Shown here in pieces: positions 17,457 to 25,855 of a stretch of 64,000 bases of DNA. Under the pieces are notes generated by a model. It saw only the letters and a list, made by a program, of their open reading frames with translations. It had not been told where the DNA came from and ran no database searches. Location: NCBI RefSeq assembly GCF_016724845.1, contig NZ_CP068082.1, positions 1,426,001 through 1,490,000 on the forward strand. Reading direction: 5' to 3'. The translations under genes were made by a program, and so were the position numbers. The stretch comes from Sphingobacterium spiritivorum. GTDB taxonomy: Bacteria; Bacteroidota; Bacteroidia; Sphingobacteriales; Sphingobacteriaceae. The number at the start of each line of letters is the position of its first letter. The stretch's first letter is position 1.

Positions 17457-18221
17457 ATGTCTGACAGAAAAAATATCTATTTCGCATCCGATTTTCATTT
17501 AGGTTCCTATCCTGAAGAAAAATCAATTGCCCGTGAACATGAGATAGTAAGATGGTTAAATCACATCAAATCCGATGCAAAAGAACTCTATCTTATGGGG
17601 GACGTATTTGACTTTTGGTTTGAATACCGGTCCGTGATTCCTAAAGGATACATCCGCTTTCTGGGAAAATTAGCTGAATTAGCAGACGAAGGAGTAAAAA
17701 TCACCTTCTTCAAAGGAAACCACGATATGTGGATGTTTGGATATCTGCGGGATCAGCTTGGAGCGAATATTATAGATAATGAGCTTGAAATAATCAGAGA
17801 TGGCAAATCCTTCTATTTACATCATGGAGATGGTTTGGGAGATGGAGATAAAAAATATAAGATTCTAAAAAAAATATTCCGTAGCAGAGCCTGTCAATGG
17901 CTATTTGCCAGACTGCATCCTAATCTGGGTATCGGAATAGCACAGCGCTGGTCCAGATCCAGCAGAGCGGCCAATGATATAGATGAGATCTTTCTGGGCG
18001 AAGATAAGGAGTGGCTGATCCAATATGCCAGACAACTGGAAAACACTCAACACTTTGATTTCTATATTTTCGGCCACCGTCACCTTTCTTACTATCTTCC
18101 GCTTTCTTCAGAAAGTCAGATTATTAATCTGGGGGAATGGTTCAAAGGTAAATCCTATGCGGTTTGGAATGGCACAACGTTAGAGTTGCTGCAGTGGAAT
18201 AGTGAGCCTACAACAGCATAA
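17457..18221 (+). CDS. lpxH: UDP-2,3-diacylglucosamine pyrophosphatase LpxH
   Basis: A 254-residue metallophosphoesterase. LpxH hydrolyses UDP-2,3-diacylglucosamine to lipid X and UMP in lipid A synthesis at the inner membrane. All metal-binding motifs are in place: Asp12 and His14 in SDFHLG, Asp49 in GDVFDFW, Asn88/His89 in GNHD, His122/His123 in LHHGDGLGDGD, and His207/His209 in GHRH. The insertion around residues 135-175 with basic and aromatic residues is the lid typical of LpxH. Bacteroidota often carry this type. A strong promoter match ends five bases before the ATG, which also supports this start. The SMR exporter gene follows after 88 bp. Confidence 0.9.
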   Translation: MSDRKNIYFASDFHLGSYPEEKSIAREHEIVRWLNHIKSDAKELYLMGDVFDFWFEYRSVIPKGYIRFLGKLAELADEGVKITFFKGNHDMWMFGYLRDQLGANIIDNELEIIRDGKSFYLHHGDGLGDGDKKYKILKKIFRSRACQWLFARLHPNLGIGIAQRWSRSSRAANDIDEIFLGEDKEWLIQYARQLENTQHFDFYIFGHRHLSYYLPLSSESQIINLGEWFKGKSYAVWNGTTLELLQWNSEPTTA

Positions 18222-18309
18222 GCGCAATTCAGCAATTAAAAAAATTGTAAAAAGACTCCGATTTAAATTTGTAATTCAGACCTTTGCCCTACATATTTAG
18301 AGACAGATT

Positions 18310-18639
18310 ATGAATTGGATTATTCTTATCATCGGAGGATTATTTGAAGTAGGTTTTACGACCTGCCTGGGAAAAGCAAAAGAAACATCGGGGACGCAGA
18401 TGTATCTGTGGTACCTGGGCTTCCTGATCTCTTTGTTTCTCAGTATGGGCTTACTCATGAAGGCCACACAAACATTACCGCTGGGAACGGCCTATGCTGT
18501 ATGGACAGGAATAGGTGCAGTAGGCACTGTACTCATGGGCATCTTTTTCTTTAAAGAACCCGTTGACTTTTGGAGAGTTTTCTTCATTTTCACTTTAATC
18601 GCTTCGATAATAGGGTTAAAGGTGGTTTCTTCCCATTAA
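18310..18639 (+). CDS. SMR family exporter, SugE/Gdx-like
   Basis: A 109-residue, four-helix membrane protein of the small multidrug resistance family. The essential membrane Glu is Glu13 in GLFEVGF, and the family signature PLGTAYAVWTGIGAVGT is complete. The start MNWIILIIGGLFEV and the WTGIGAVG motif are closer to the SugE/Gdx group (guanidinium and some quaternary ammonium exporters) than to EmrE. Bacteroidota frequently carry single-gene homodimeric versions. No guanidine riboswitch-like structure was recognised upstream. It stands alone between lpxH and prfA. Confidence 0.87.
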   Translation: MNWIILIIGGLFEVGFTTCLGKAKETSGTQMYLWYLGFLISLFLSMGLLMKATQTLPLGTAYAVWTGIGAVGTVLMGIFFFKEPVDFWRVFFIFTLIASIIGLKVVSSH

Positions 18640-18735
18640 TATAACTTATAAAAAGCGACAAAATTTCCTTATTTTTGTGCACTAAAAAAAGACACATCTT
18701 AGCCGCTGGCCGGAGTGTCGTCATATTTTGATTTT

Positions 18736-19809
18736 ATGTTAGACAAATTACAAGCTATAAAAGAACGTTGGCAGGAAGTGGAAGCTGAATTAAGCAATCC
18801 TGATACAATCAGTGATATGAAACGTTTTGCCAAACTGAATAAAGAGTATAAAGATTTGGGTAAAATTGTTGATCAGTACCATATTTACAAAAACATGGTC
18901 AGCAACATCGATGCAAATAAAGATATTCTGGCAAACGAGAAAGATCAGGAGCTTAGAGAGATGGCCAAAGAAGAGCTGGACATACTGTATGGACAGAAAG
19001 AAGAGAAAGAAGAAGAAATTCGTCTTATGCTTATTCCAAAAGATCCTGAAGATGCTAAAAATGCGATTATTGAGATTCGTGGAGGAACAGGTGGTGACGA
19101 AGCCGCATTATTTGCAGGAGATCTTTACCGCATGTATACCCGCTTCTTCGAAACTAAAGGCTGGAGAAATGAAGTGATGGATGTCACAGAAGGAACTTCA
19201 GGAGGCTATAAAGAGGTCATCCTTAAAGTAATCGGAGACGACGCCTATGGCCAGTTAAAATATGAATCAGGAGTACACCGTGTACAACGTGTACCGGATA
19301 CAGAGACGCAGGGTCGCGTACATACATCAGCAGCCTCAGTTGCAGTATTACCGGAAGCAGAAGATGTAGACGTAGAATTGAATCCCGGAGATATTGAAAT
19401 GCAGACATCCCGTTCGGGAGGTGCCGGTGGTCAGAACGTAAATAAAGTAGAAACCAAAGTACAATTAACACACAAACCTTCAGGAATCGTAGTGGTATGT
19501 CAGGTAGAGCGTTCACAACTGGCCAACAGAGAACTGGCGATGGAGATGCTCCGTAACAAATTGTATGAGCTGGAAGTTCAGAAGAAACACGGCGATACTG
19601 CAGCAAAAAGAAAAACAATGGTATCTACAGGTGACCGCTCGGCAAAAGTACGGACGTATAACTACCCGCAAGGTAGAGTTACCGAACACCGTATTGGTTT
19701 AACATTGTACAACTTACCTGCTGTTATGGATGGTGATATTCAAGGAATTATCGATGCATTACAGTTTGCTGAGAATGCAGAAAAGATGAAAGAGGGAACT
19801 GTAGAGTAG
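18736..19809 (+). CDS. prfA: Peptide chain release factor 1
   Basis: A 357-residue class I release factor that terminates translation at UAA and UAG. The catalytic GGQ is at residues 231-233 in [16 protein letters not shown]. The codon-recognition tripeptide position carries PDT at 187-189 ([12 protein letters not shown]), of the PxT type expected of RF1 and not the SPF of RF2. The ATG at 18736 ([12 protein letters not shown]) is chosen over an in-frame GTG at 18715, because family members start here and the extension is not conserved-looking. A -7-like TATTTTTG is at 18670-18677. The tRNA-Asp genes follow after 71 bp with their own promoter. Confidence 0.95.
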   Translation: MLDKLQAIKERWQEVEAELSNPDTISDMKRFAKLNKEYKDLGKIVDQYHIYKNMVSNIDANKDILANEKDQELREMAKEELDILYGQKEEKEEEIRLMLIPKDPEDAKNAIIEIRGGTGGDEAALFAGDLYRMYTRFFETKGWRNEVMDVTEGTSGGYKEVILKVIGDDAYGQLKYESGVHRVQRVPDTETQGRVHTSAASVAVLPEAEDVDVELNPGDIEMQTSRSGGAGGQNVNKVETKVQLTHKPSGIVVVCQVERSQLANRELAMEMLRNKLYELEVQKKHGDTAAKRKTMVSTGDRSAKVRTYNYPQGRVTEHRIGLTLYNLPAVMDGDIQGIIDALQFAENAEKMKEGTVE

Positions 19810-19849
19810 TTTTTTTTCAAAAATTATTAGCAAATAAAGAAATTAACGC

Positions 19850-19857
19850 TATATTTG
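19850..19857 (+). promoter_or_regulatory. -7 element of the tRNA-Asp cluster
   Basis: TATATTTG matches TAnnTTTG, 23 bases before the first tRNA. A clear TTTG at -33 is not seen. Confidence 0.5.
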
Positions 19858-19880
19858 CACACCTTCTCAGGAAGGAAAAA

Positions 19881-19954
19881 GGTCTGGTAGTTCAGCTGGT
19901 TAGAATACATGCCTGTCACGCATGGGGTCGCGGGTTCGAGTCCCGTCCAGACCG
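19881..19954 (+). tRNA. tRNA-Asp (GTC), copy 1
   Basis: A 74-nt cloverleaf. The acceptor arm GGTCTGG pairs with CCAGACC (19947-19953), the discriminator is G, and the anticodon loop CTGTCAC has GTC at 19915-19917. The T-arm GCGGG-TTCGAGT-CCCGT is intact. The 3' CCA is not encoded. Confidence 0.97.
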
Positions 19955-20013
19955 CTAAAAAAAAAGAAGTAAGTAGTACTTCATAAATGTTCTTTATTTA
20001 ATTAAAAATTTGA

Positions 20014-20087
20014 GGTCTGGTAGTTCAGCTGGTTAGAATACATGCCTGTCACGCATGGGGTCGCGGGTTCGAGTCCCGTCCAGACCG
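20014..20087 (+). tRNA. tRNA-Asp (GTC), copy 2
   Basis: Identical in sequence to copy 1 across all 74 bases. It is separated from copy 1 by a 59-bp AT-rich spacer, and no terminator lies between them, so they are cotranscribed. Confidence 0.97.
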
Positions 20088-20140
20088 CTTCAAATGAAGT
20101 GAAAACTTCAAATTTGTTCTTTATTACAATTAAAAAATTA

Positions 20141-20214
20141 GGTCTGGTAGTTCAGCTGGTTAGAATACATGCCTGTCACGCATGGGGTCGCGGGTTCGAG
20201 TCCCGTCCAGACCG
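20141..20214 (+). tRNA. tRNA-Asp (GTC), copy 3
   Basis: Identical in sequence to copies 1 and 2. The spacer before it (53 bp) shares the string TTCTTTATT and a following AATTAAAAA-like run with the first spacer, which points to tandem duplication of a unit including the spacer. Confidence 0.97.
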
Positions 20215-20219
20215 CTTTT

Positions 20220-20253
20220 AAAGCATCCACATAATGTGGATGCTTTTTTTTTT
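20220..20253 (+). terminator. Terminator of the tRNA-Asp cluster
   Basis: The inverted repeat 20220-20232 / 20234-20246 (AAGCATCCACAT / ATGTGGATGCTT) is followed by a run of about ten T. Confidence 0.9.
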
Positions 20254-20328
20254 GCTTTAAATAGAAGTCATTTCTCACTGTTCCGATCTTTACAGACACA
20301 ACTTCTGCTGAAAGTTTTTATACTTACC

Positions 20329-21282
20329 TTATTTCAAGGGATGACTGACGCCTGCAGACGTCATTTTTACAGGTAAGATATAGCCATCCTTATCAAATTT
20401 CAATTCATCAATACAGGTTTCTCTTTCATTCGCACCGGTTTTACCAATAGGGCGACGATGATACACCATAAAGTATTTATCAGCATCAGGAGCTTTTATC
20501 ACAGAATGATGACCTGCTCCGACAGCTATCGTCAAATCCTGTTCTAAGATAGTAGAGATCCTTTCAAACGGCCCAAACGGAGAATCGGCAATAGCATAGG
20601 CGACTTTATAATCTGGTCCGGTCCATCCCCCTTCAGACCACATAAAATAATACTTATCATTATGAATAAACATAAATGGACCTTCTACATAGTTTTCAGG
20701 AGTTACTTCTTTATATAACTGTCCGTCCGGAAATGGCTGTATACCTGTGAAGTCATCCTTCAGACGCACAACATTACAATGTTTCCACCCTCCGTAATAC
20801 ATATAATAGCTGCCATCCTTATCTTTAAAGACAAACTGATCAATGGGTTGTGCACCATTAATAATATCTTGTATAAGAGGCTTACCCAATACATCTTTAT
20901 AAGGACCTTCAGGCTTGTCCGCCACCGCGACTCCAATCCCTCCTACCTCTCCCTGATGCACATCATTTGCCCCAAAGAACAGATAATACTTTCCTCCCTT
21001 TTCAATTACACTGGGGGCCCACATTGCTTTTTTAGCCCACTTGACAGCAGCCGTATCCAATATCCGTTCATGCTTATCCCAATGAACCAGATCTTTGGAT
21101 GAAAAAGCATCAAAAAAGATCTGCTTCTCATATGGAGCAGAATACGTCGGAAATATCCAGTATGTATTGTTATATACAATACCTTCCGGATCAGCATACC
21201 AGCCTTTGATCACAGGATTTTGTTGGGCAAAGCCAAAAGTCATAAAACTAAGACAGGCAAATAAGGAAATTTTCTTTTTCAT
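20329..21282 (-). CDS. Glycoside hydrolase family 43 enzyme, exported
   Basis: A 317-residue protein with a signal peptide (1-19, ending GFAQ) and a five-bladed propeller GH43 domain over the rest. The catalytic base is probably Asp31 in GWYADPEGI, and a Glu in ENYVEGPFMFIHNDKYYFMWSEGG is the likely general acid. The repeated pattern of blade-edge motifs (WAPSVIEKGGKYYLFFGA, DQFVFKDKDGSYYMYYGG) is typical. GH43 members are mainly alpha-L-arabinofuranosidases, beta-xylosidases or related exo-enzymes; exact specificity cannot be read here. It is a stand-alone gene without SusCD neighbours. A perfect 16-bp palindrome lies about 90 bp upstream of its start. Confidence 0.85.
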   Translation of the reverse strand: MKKKISLFACLSFMTFGFAQQNPVIKGWYADPEGIVYNNTYWIFPTYSAPYEKQIFFDAFSSKDLVHWDKHERILDTAAVKWAKKAMWAPSVIEKGGKYYLFFGANDVHQGEVGGIGVAVADKPEGPYKDVLGKPLIQDIINGAQPIDQFVFKDKDGSYYMYYGGWKHCNVVRLKDDFTGIQPFPDGQLYKEVTPENYVEGPFMFIHNDKYYFMWSEGGWTGPDYKVAYAIADSPFGPFERISTILEQDLTIAVGAGHHSVIKAPDADKYFMVYHRRPIGKTGANERETCIDELKFDKDGYILPVKMTSAGVSHPLK

Positions 21283-21372
21283 AGGCAGATCATGTTAATT
21301 CTAAAAACTGAACAGCATTTAGAATTTCAGTGTTATAGGTTTGTTTTCAGATTGAAGATAATAAAAAGACTT

Positions 21373-21388
21373 GATAAATCGATTTATC
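21373..21388. promoter_or_regulatory. 16-bp perfect palindrome, candidate operator of the GH43 gene
   Basis: GATAAATCGATTTATC reads the same on both strands. It lies in the region upstream of the GH43 start at 21282. A dimeric regulator site is an inference. Confidence 0.5.
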
Positions 21389-21560
21389 TGTTGAATTTAA
21401 AGATTAGAGCCGGTTGTATATTCAGGATTTGCGAAAAGTGACAAATGTGGCAAAAGTCACTGTTAAAAAATAAATCTTTGAGACACAACATTCCGGCAAT
21501 ACTAACCGTTCTAATTCAAAAAATGCCCAAATAATCCTATCCATTTTAAAAAAAATAGTG

Positions 21561-21568
21561 TACGTTTG
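21561..21568 (+). promoter_or_regulatory. -7 element before the ECF sigma gene
   Basis: TACGTTTG matches TAnnTTTG, 86 bases upstream of the chosen GTG start. A TTTG -33 is not clear. Confidence 0.45.
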
Positions 21569-21653
21569 GAATGAGTAACTACATGCTTTTCGTTAAAAGT
21601 TTCAAATTCATCAAAGTAGTTGGGTTACTATTAGTTATAAAAGGTATTAATAG

Positions 21654-22235
21654 GTGAGTAAGTTTAGCAAATCATTCACTCCGGAAAATGACCAGGAAAT
21701 AATCGATGGAATTCTGATTGGTGATCATTTAGCTTTAGATGCAATCTACAAGTTATATTATCCCAGTATCAGCCATATGATTATCCAGAATAATGGTAGT
21801 GAGGAAGAAGCGAAAGATATTTTTCAGGAAGCTGTAATAGTGCTTTATGATAAAGTATCACACGGAGATTTTGAGTTGAAAAGTAAACTTAAAACCTATC
21901 TGTATTCGATTTGCAGAAGACTATGGTTGAAGCAGCTCAATCGTAATGGTGCAGGATATGCAACAAATGACATTCGTGATTATGAAGATACCCTTCAATA
22001 TGAAGATGACATCGATAAACACGAAGAGCTGGATCTCAGATTTGCACAAATGGAAGAAGCCATGAACAAACTGGGAGAGCCCTGTAAAACGATTCTTCAT
22101 GATTTTTATATCCTGAATCGTTCGATGCAGGACATTTGTGAAAAATTCGGCTATACGAATACTGACAATGCCAAAACTCAAAAATACAAATGCCTGCAAA
22201 GGCTGAAAAAGTATTTTTTTCAGAGTGAGAATTAA
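21654..22235 (+). CDS. ECF-type RNA polymerase sigma factor
   Basis: A 193-residue sigma-70 family factor. Region 2 spans about residues 20-95 (LDAIYKLYYPSISHMIIQNNGSEEEAKDIFQEAVIVLYDK, then LKTYLYSICRRLWLKQL). Region 4 is at about 125-185 with a helix-turn-helix (MQDICEKFGYTNTDNAKTQKYKCLQRLKKYF). The start is a GTG directly after an in-frame TAG, so the protein cannot begin earlier. The next gene, 33 bp downstream, encodes an N-terminal anti-sigma-like segment fused to a membrane-anchored protease. That makes a sigma/regulator pair plausible, with the regulon unknown. Confidence 0.88.
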   Translation: MSKFSKSFTPENDQEIIDGILIGDHLALDAIYKLYYPSISHMIIQNNGSEEEAKDIFQEAVIVLYDKVSHGDFELKSKLKTYLYSICRRLWLKQLNRNGAGYATNDIRDYEDTLQYEDDIDKHEELDLRFAQMEEAMNKLGEPCKTILHDFYILNRSMQDICEKFGYTNTDNAKTQKYKCLQRLKKYFFQSEN

Positions 22236-22268
22236 TTTGTAACTAATATAATAATAAGGACCAGTGTC

Positions 22269-23381
22269 ATGGCAATGATGAGTCAACAAGAATTTTATGA
22301 CCTCGCAGATCGATACCTTCGAAATGAGATGACCACGGAAGAGCGCGTGTCCTTTGAAGCATTTTGTGCTGAAAATCCGACTTTCAGTATCCAGCTTCAA
22401 CAACACCGTATATTTATCAGCGATATGCAGTCTGTATCGGCTCGCATGGATTTCAAAAATCAGCTAAAAAATGTATCGGCATCCTACCACCGCAGTCATA
22501 AACATAAAACACAAACAAAAGAAACGCCTGTTGTTCCGATTCAGGCACGCTTTAAACTAAATATCGCCGTAGCCGCAGCTGTTGCTATTATATCCGTATT
22601 CTCGACTTTATGGATGAGCGGATACTATACCAATCTGGAGAAAGCATCGACAGACTACAGTGCTCTGCGTAGAGATATGAATAATGTAAAGCGCAATGTC
22701 AACGAACATAATGCAGCATTACGCAATATCGACACCAAGAAAAAAGATATCAACAATAAAGTAGACAGTCACTACGGAGCTACAGGTTTTATGGTGACTA
22801 AAGACGGCTATGTTGTGACCAATTTTCATGTGATCAACGGTGCTGACTCCATCCACTTACAGAATAACAAAGGAGATTCATTCAGAGCAAGTGTTATTTA
22901 TACGGATGCAGCAAAAGATCTGGCTATTCTGCATATTAATGACAGTAATTTCAGAAAGCTTAAAAGTATCCCTTATACCTTCAAATCAAGATCTTCAGAT
23001 TTAGGAGAAGATATTTATACTATCGGATTCCCTCGTGATGAAGCGGTCTACGGACAGGGATATCTGAGTTCCGCAACCGGATATGCCGGCGACACCATCG
23101 CTTATCAAATATCTATTCCGGTCAATCCTGGTAACAGTGGAGGTCCGGTACTGGATAATAAAGGAAATATCATCGGTATTATCAGCGGTAAACAAACTGG
23201 TCTTGACGGTGCAGGTTTTGCAATTAAAACTAAAATCCTGTTAGATGCATTAAATGAAATCCCCGCTAATTCATTAAACGGAGACATCGTTTTAAATAAA
23301 AAGAATAGTCTGTCCAACTTATCAAGAACAGATCAGATCAAACAATTGCAAGACTATATTTACATGGTAAAAGTCTTTTAA
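22269..23381 (+). CDS. Membrane-anchored S1C trypsin-like protease with anti-sigma-like N-terminus
   Basis: A 370-residue protein. Residues 5-60 (FYDLADRYLRNEMTTEERVSFEAFCAENP) resemble the cytoplasmic N-terminal segment of anti-sigma regulators, which commonly open with a short helix and a 'not too many residues left behind' pattern. A transmembrane helix is at about 98-117, followed by a coiled linker at 120-165. A trypsin-like HtrA-type domain is at 166-335 with His187 (NFHVING), Asp217 (AAKDLAIL) and Ser290 (NPGNSGGP). No PDZ domain is present. It lies 33 bp after the ECF sigma gene. Linking protease and regulator suggests it senses envelope stress, but this is inference. A terminator follows. 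Confidence 0.82.
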   Translation: MAMMSQQEFYDLADRYLRNEMTTEERVSFEAFCAENPTFSIQLQQHRIFISDMQSVSARMDFKNQLKNVSASYHRSHKHKTQTKETPVVPIQARFKLNIAVAAAVAIISVFSTLWMSGYYTNLEKASTDYSALRRDMNNVKRNVNEHNAALRNIDTKKKDINNKVDSHYGATGFMVTKDGYVVTNFHVINGADSIHLQNNKGDSFRASVIYTDAAKDLAILHINDSNFRKLKSIPYTFKSRSSDLGEDIYTIGFPRDEAVYGQGYLSSATGYAGDTIAYQISIPVNPGNSGGPVLDNKGNIIGIISGKQTGLDGAGFAIKTKILLDALNEIPANSLNGDIVLNKKNSLSNLSRTDQIKQLQDYIYMVKVF

Positions 23382-23402
23382 AAATACCTTTATAATACGA
23401 AC

Positions 23403-23438
23403 AGAGCTTCATCCTTAGAAAGATGAAGCTCTTTTTTG
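23403..23438 (+). terminator. Terminator after the protease gene
   Basis: Perfect 11-bp arms 23403-23413 and 23422-23432 (AGAGCTTCATC / GATGAAGCTCT) have an 8-nt loop and are followed by a T-run. Confidence 0.9.
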
Positions 23439-23577
23439 TTATTTATGTTTCAGTTTTTTTTATATTCGGTGAAGTACAATACATTTATGTTTCTTTCGTA
23501 TTATATATGAATTGTGAAGAAATAACCAACACCCCCGAAATAAATGATCGGATTCTTAGAGAAGTAAGTAATACCAA

Positions 23578-25092
23578 ATGAAAAACAACAAGAGTTTCAT
23601 GCATGTCTTATTCTATACCATATCTTGTATAGTTATCCATGCTTTCCTCCTTTTCGGATCCCTGACTGCACAGGCTCAATATACTGTAGAGGAGATTCCA
23701 AATCCTAAAGAGAACGGACAGAATTATTATGTAAGCAATCCAAACGGCATACTCAGCAGTGCTGCTGAATCTGAAATAAATCAGATGGCAGTTGAAATTG
23801 AAGCAAAGACAAAAGCTGAAATCGCAGTAGTTGTTGTCCGTGATTTTGAAGGAGATGATGACTTTGCTTTTGCGCACCGTCTTTTTAATACCTGGGGGAT
23901 CGGTAAAAAGGAAGCAAATAATGGCCTGCTGCTTTTTATTGGTACGGACAGACATTATTATCGTTTTATAACCGGTTACGGAATGGAAGCTCTTCTTCCT
24001 GATGCCTATCTCAAAAGAGTAGGTGAATCTTTTCTGGTTCCTCATTTTCGCAATTCAGACTATGATGCCGGAGTTATAGCTGCCATGCAGGCCATTAAGC
24101 AATCTCTGTTTGCTCCTGATTCGGTAAAGGAACTGGATTCTATACTCAAACGTAATAACTCATTCTGGTTCAAACATGCTGAACTTTTAAATAAAGCAGG
24201 GATCATTTTATTAATCGTATTGATAGTATACCTCTATCTCGGATGGATTACCAAATCCGTATCTGGGAGGGTTAAAATCAAAAAAGGACTACATCCCGTT
24301 GTAAGCGGTTGCGGGTGTTTCGGAATACTGATATTCTTCAGTGTCTTTATCTTTGCATTTGGATTTAATAATCTGGAGGAAGTTTTTAAACTAAAAAATC
24401 TTCCTATATTTTTAGCGATACTGGGCAGTCTGATTCTGGCCATGAAGTACAACCAATCAAGAACACTCATCAGCGATTCGTACCAGGATGATGAAAGTAA
24501 GTCCACAGCCCTTTCCAAATTTTCAACACGAACTTTGCTGATCCCTTTGATCGCTCCGCTAGCTTTCTTTGACCTGTTTGCGGTATCCAAATTCAGAAAT
24601 AAAGTAAAAGTCCGCTTTATTCCTCCGGATGAGTCAGGACAATGGAAACGAATAAATAAGGATGAAATCAGCACAAAGGAACTTACAAAATATCTGAACG
24701 ATGGTCAGAGAACCGAACAAAAGGTCAATTCCAAAATTTTCGAATTCTGGAAAAACACATTGTCCGGAAAAATTCAGGTGAATAGTTTTGACGGAGAAGA
24801 GGCTTCTTCCTATGAGGAGTGTCCCAAATGTCACTTCTTTACCTTCCACACTCCTTATGTCAAAACAATAACAGCAGCCACTTATTCCAGCTCAGGCACA
24901 GGTATAGAAAAACAGGATTGCAGAAATTGCAGGTATGAGATAGAGTTAGGCAAAGTCACTATACCTAAAAAAGTCAGAAGCAGTTCCTCAGGATCTTCCG
25001 GTTCATCCGGCTCTTCGGGTTCGTCCGGCTCATCGGGAGGAAGTTTCGGAGGCGGGTCAAGTGGCGGAGGAGGAGCCGGGGGCAGATGGTAG
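23578..25092 (+). CDS. TPM-domain (YgcG-like) membrane protein
   Basis: A 504-residue protein. A signal peptide or N-terminal membrane segment (about 1-32) is followed by a TPM domain at about 45-180 (YYVSNPNGILSSAAESEINQ through VGESFLVPHFRNSDYDAG) and membrane helices at about 207-225, 245-265 and 277-290. A cytoplasmic part carries two CxxC pairs (ECPKCHFF and DCRNCRYE) that may bind zinc. The C-terminus is a Ser/Gly repeat tail ending GGGGAGGRW, a common TPM-protein ending. TPM domains have been linked to acid phosphatase activity and photosystem repair, but the role in Bacteroidota is unknown. A bidirectional terminator follows. Confidence 0.82.
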   Translation: MKNNKSFMHVLFYTISCIVIHAFLLFGSLTAQAQYTVEEIPNPKENGQNYYVSNPNGILSSAAESEINQMAVEIEAKTKAEIAVVVVRDFEGDDDFAFAHRLFNTWGIGKKEANNGLLLFIGTDRHYYRFITGYGMEALLPDAYLKRVGESFLVPHFRNSDYDAGVIAAMQAIKQSLFAPDSVKELDSILKRNNSFWFKHAELLNKAGIILLIVLIVYLYLGWITKSVSGRVKIKKGLHPVVSGCGCFGILIFFSVFIFAFGFNNLEEVFKLKNLPIFLAILGSLILAMKYNQSRTLISDSYQDDESKSTALSKFSTRTLLIPLIAPLAFFDLFAVSKFRNKVKVRFIPPDESGQWKRINKDEISTKELTKYLNDGQRTEQKVNSKIFEFWKNTLSGKIQVNSFDGEEASSYEECPKCHFFTFHTPYVKTITAATYSSSGTGIEKQDCRNCRYEIELGKVTIPKKVRSSSSGSSGSSGSSGSSGSSGGSFGGGSSGGGGAGGRW

Positions 25093-25105
25093 TTCCAGCA
25101 AATAA

Positions 25106-25151
25106 AAATGCCTTTCATTGTGCATAAATTAAGACACTATGAAAGGCATTT
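25106..25151. terminator. Bidirectional terminator between TPM gene and peroxiredoxin
   Basis: Arms 25106-25122 and 25135-25151 (core AAATGCCTTTCAT / ATGAAAGGCATTT) pair except for one mismatch. The hairpin sits between two convergent genes. Confidence 0.8.
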
Positions 25152-25167
25152 ATGATGATCGTAATTG

Positions 25168-25803
25168 CTACAAATTCGGCTGCGGAGTTGTACGCAGATA
25201 AGGTTTTATTTCCTTAAATCCTTTTGGAAATTTAGCCGGGATATCTTCTGTTTTGATAGCCGGTACAACGATCACATCCTCTCCGTGTTTCCAATCTGCA
25301 GGTGTAGCTACAGAGTAATCAGCGGTAAGCTGTAAGGAATCAATCACACGTAGTATTTCATCAAAATTACGTCCTGTAGATGCCGGATAAGTCAAGGTCA
25401 GTTTGATCTTCTTATCAGGTCCGATAATAAATACAGAACGTACTGTTGCAGTAGCTGAAGCATTGGGGTGGATCATATCATACAACTCAGAAATATGACG
25501 ATCGACATCCGCTACAATCGGAAAATTGACTGTCGTATCCTGCGTTTCATTAATATCCTTTACCCAGTTGTGATGGTCTTCCAGATTGTCCACACTCAAA
25601 GCAAGTGCCTTCACCCCTCTTTTATCAAACTCTGATTTAAGTTTGGCAGTCCTGCCCAGCTCAGTCGTACATACCGGTGTATAATCTGAAGGGTGTGAGA
25701 AAAATACAACCCAGCTGTCTTTGATATAATCATGAAAATCAATATCTCCTATTGTTGTTTGCGCCTTGAAATTCGGGGCTTCGTCTCCTAATCTTAAACT
25801 CAT
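25168..25803 (-). CDS. 1-Cys peroxiredoxin (Prx6 type)
   Basis: A 211-residue cytoplasmic peroxiredoxin that reduces hydroperoxides. The peroxidatic Cys45 lies in SHPSDYTPVCTTELG, the Prx6-subfamily signature. No other cysteine occurs in the protein, so it is a true 1-Cys enzyme needing an external reductant. The C-terminal extension (VVVPAIKTEDIPAKFPKGFKEIKPYLRTT) is typical of this subfamily. Upstream, an inverted repeat CTACTA-ATA-TAGTAG at 25841-25855 lies 38 bp before the start and may be a regulator site. The gene converges on the TPM gene and is divergent from the acyl-CoA dehydrogenase gene. Confidence 0.92.
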   Translation of the reverse strand: MSLRLGDEAPNFKAQTTIGDIDFHDYIKDSWVVFFSHPSDYTPVCTTELGRTAKLKSEFDKRGVKALALSVDNLEDHHNWVKDINETQDTTVNFPIVADVDRHISELYDMIHPNASATATVRSVFIIGPDKKIKLTLTYPASTGRNFDEILRVIDSLQLTADYSVATPADWKHGEDVIVVPAIKTEDIPAKFPKGFKEIKPYLRTTPQPNL

Positions 25804-25840
25804 AATTTCTTAATGTTATTAAATTAAAAACCTGTTTACC

Positions 25841-25855
25841 CTACTAATATAGTAG
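25841..25855. promoter_or_regulatory. Inverted repeat upstream of peroxiredoxin
   Basis: CTACTA-ATA-TAGTAG is a perfect 6-bp dyad in the 5' region of the peroxiredoxin gene. It is a candidate operator; the AT-rich context makes chance occurrence possible. Confidence 0.35.

Larger units (their letters stand above)
21283..21653. other. Divergent intergenic region between GH43 and the ECF sigma gene
   Basis: These 371 bp hold no gene. They contain the 16-bp palindrome at 21373-21388 and a GTGAC...GTCAC inverted repeat around 21437-21459. On the plus strand, TACGTTTG at 21561-21568 matches TAnnTTTG and is the likely -7 of the sigma gene, giving a leader of about 80 nt. Confidence 0.6.

Noticed and set aside
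18715..18735. GTG start for release factor 1 that adds seven residues
   Set aside because: The ATG at 18736 gives the usual RF1 beginning and length; the extra MSSYFDF looks unrelated.
19881..20214. The repeats around the tRNA genes as an insertion element or attachment site
   Set aside because: They are explained by tandem tRNA-Asp genes; no integrase or direct-repeat boundary is near.
24882..25118. Proline-rich minus-strand frame opposite the TPM gene tail
   Set aside because: It is the antisense of the Ser/Gly repeat of the TPM protein and has no support of its own.
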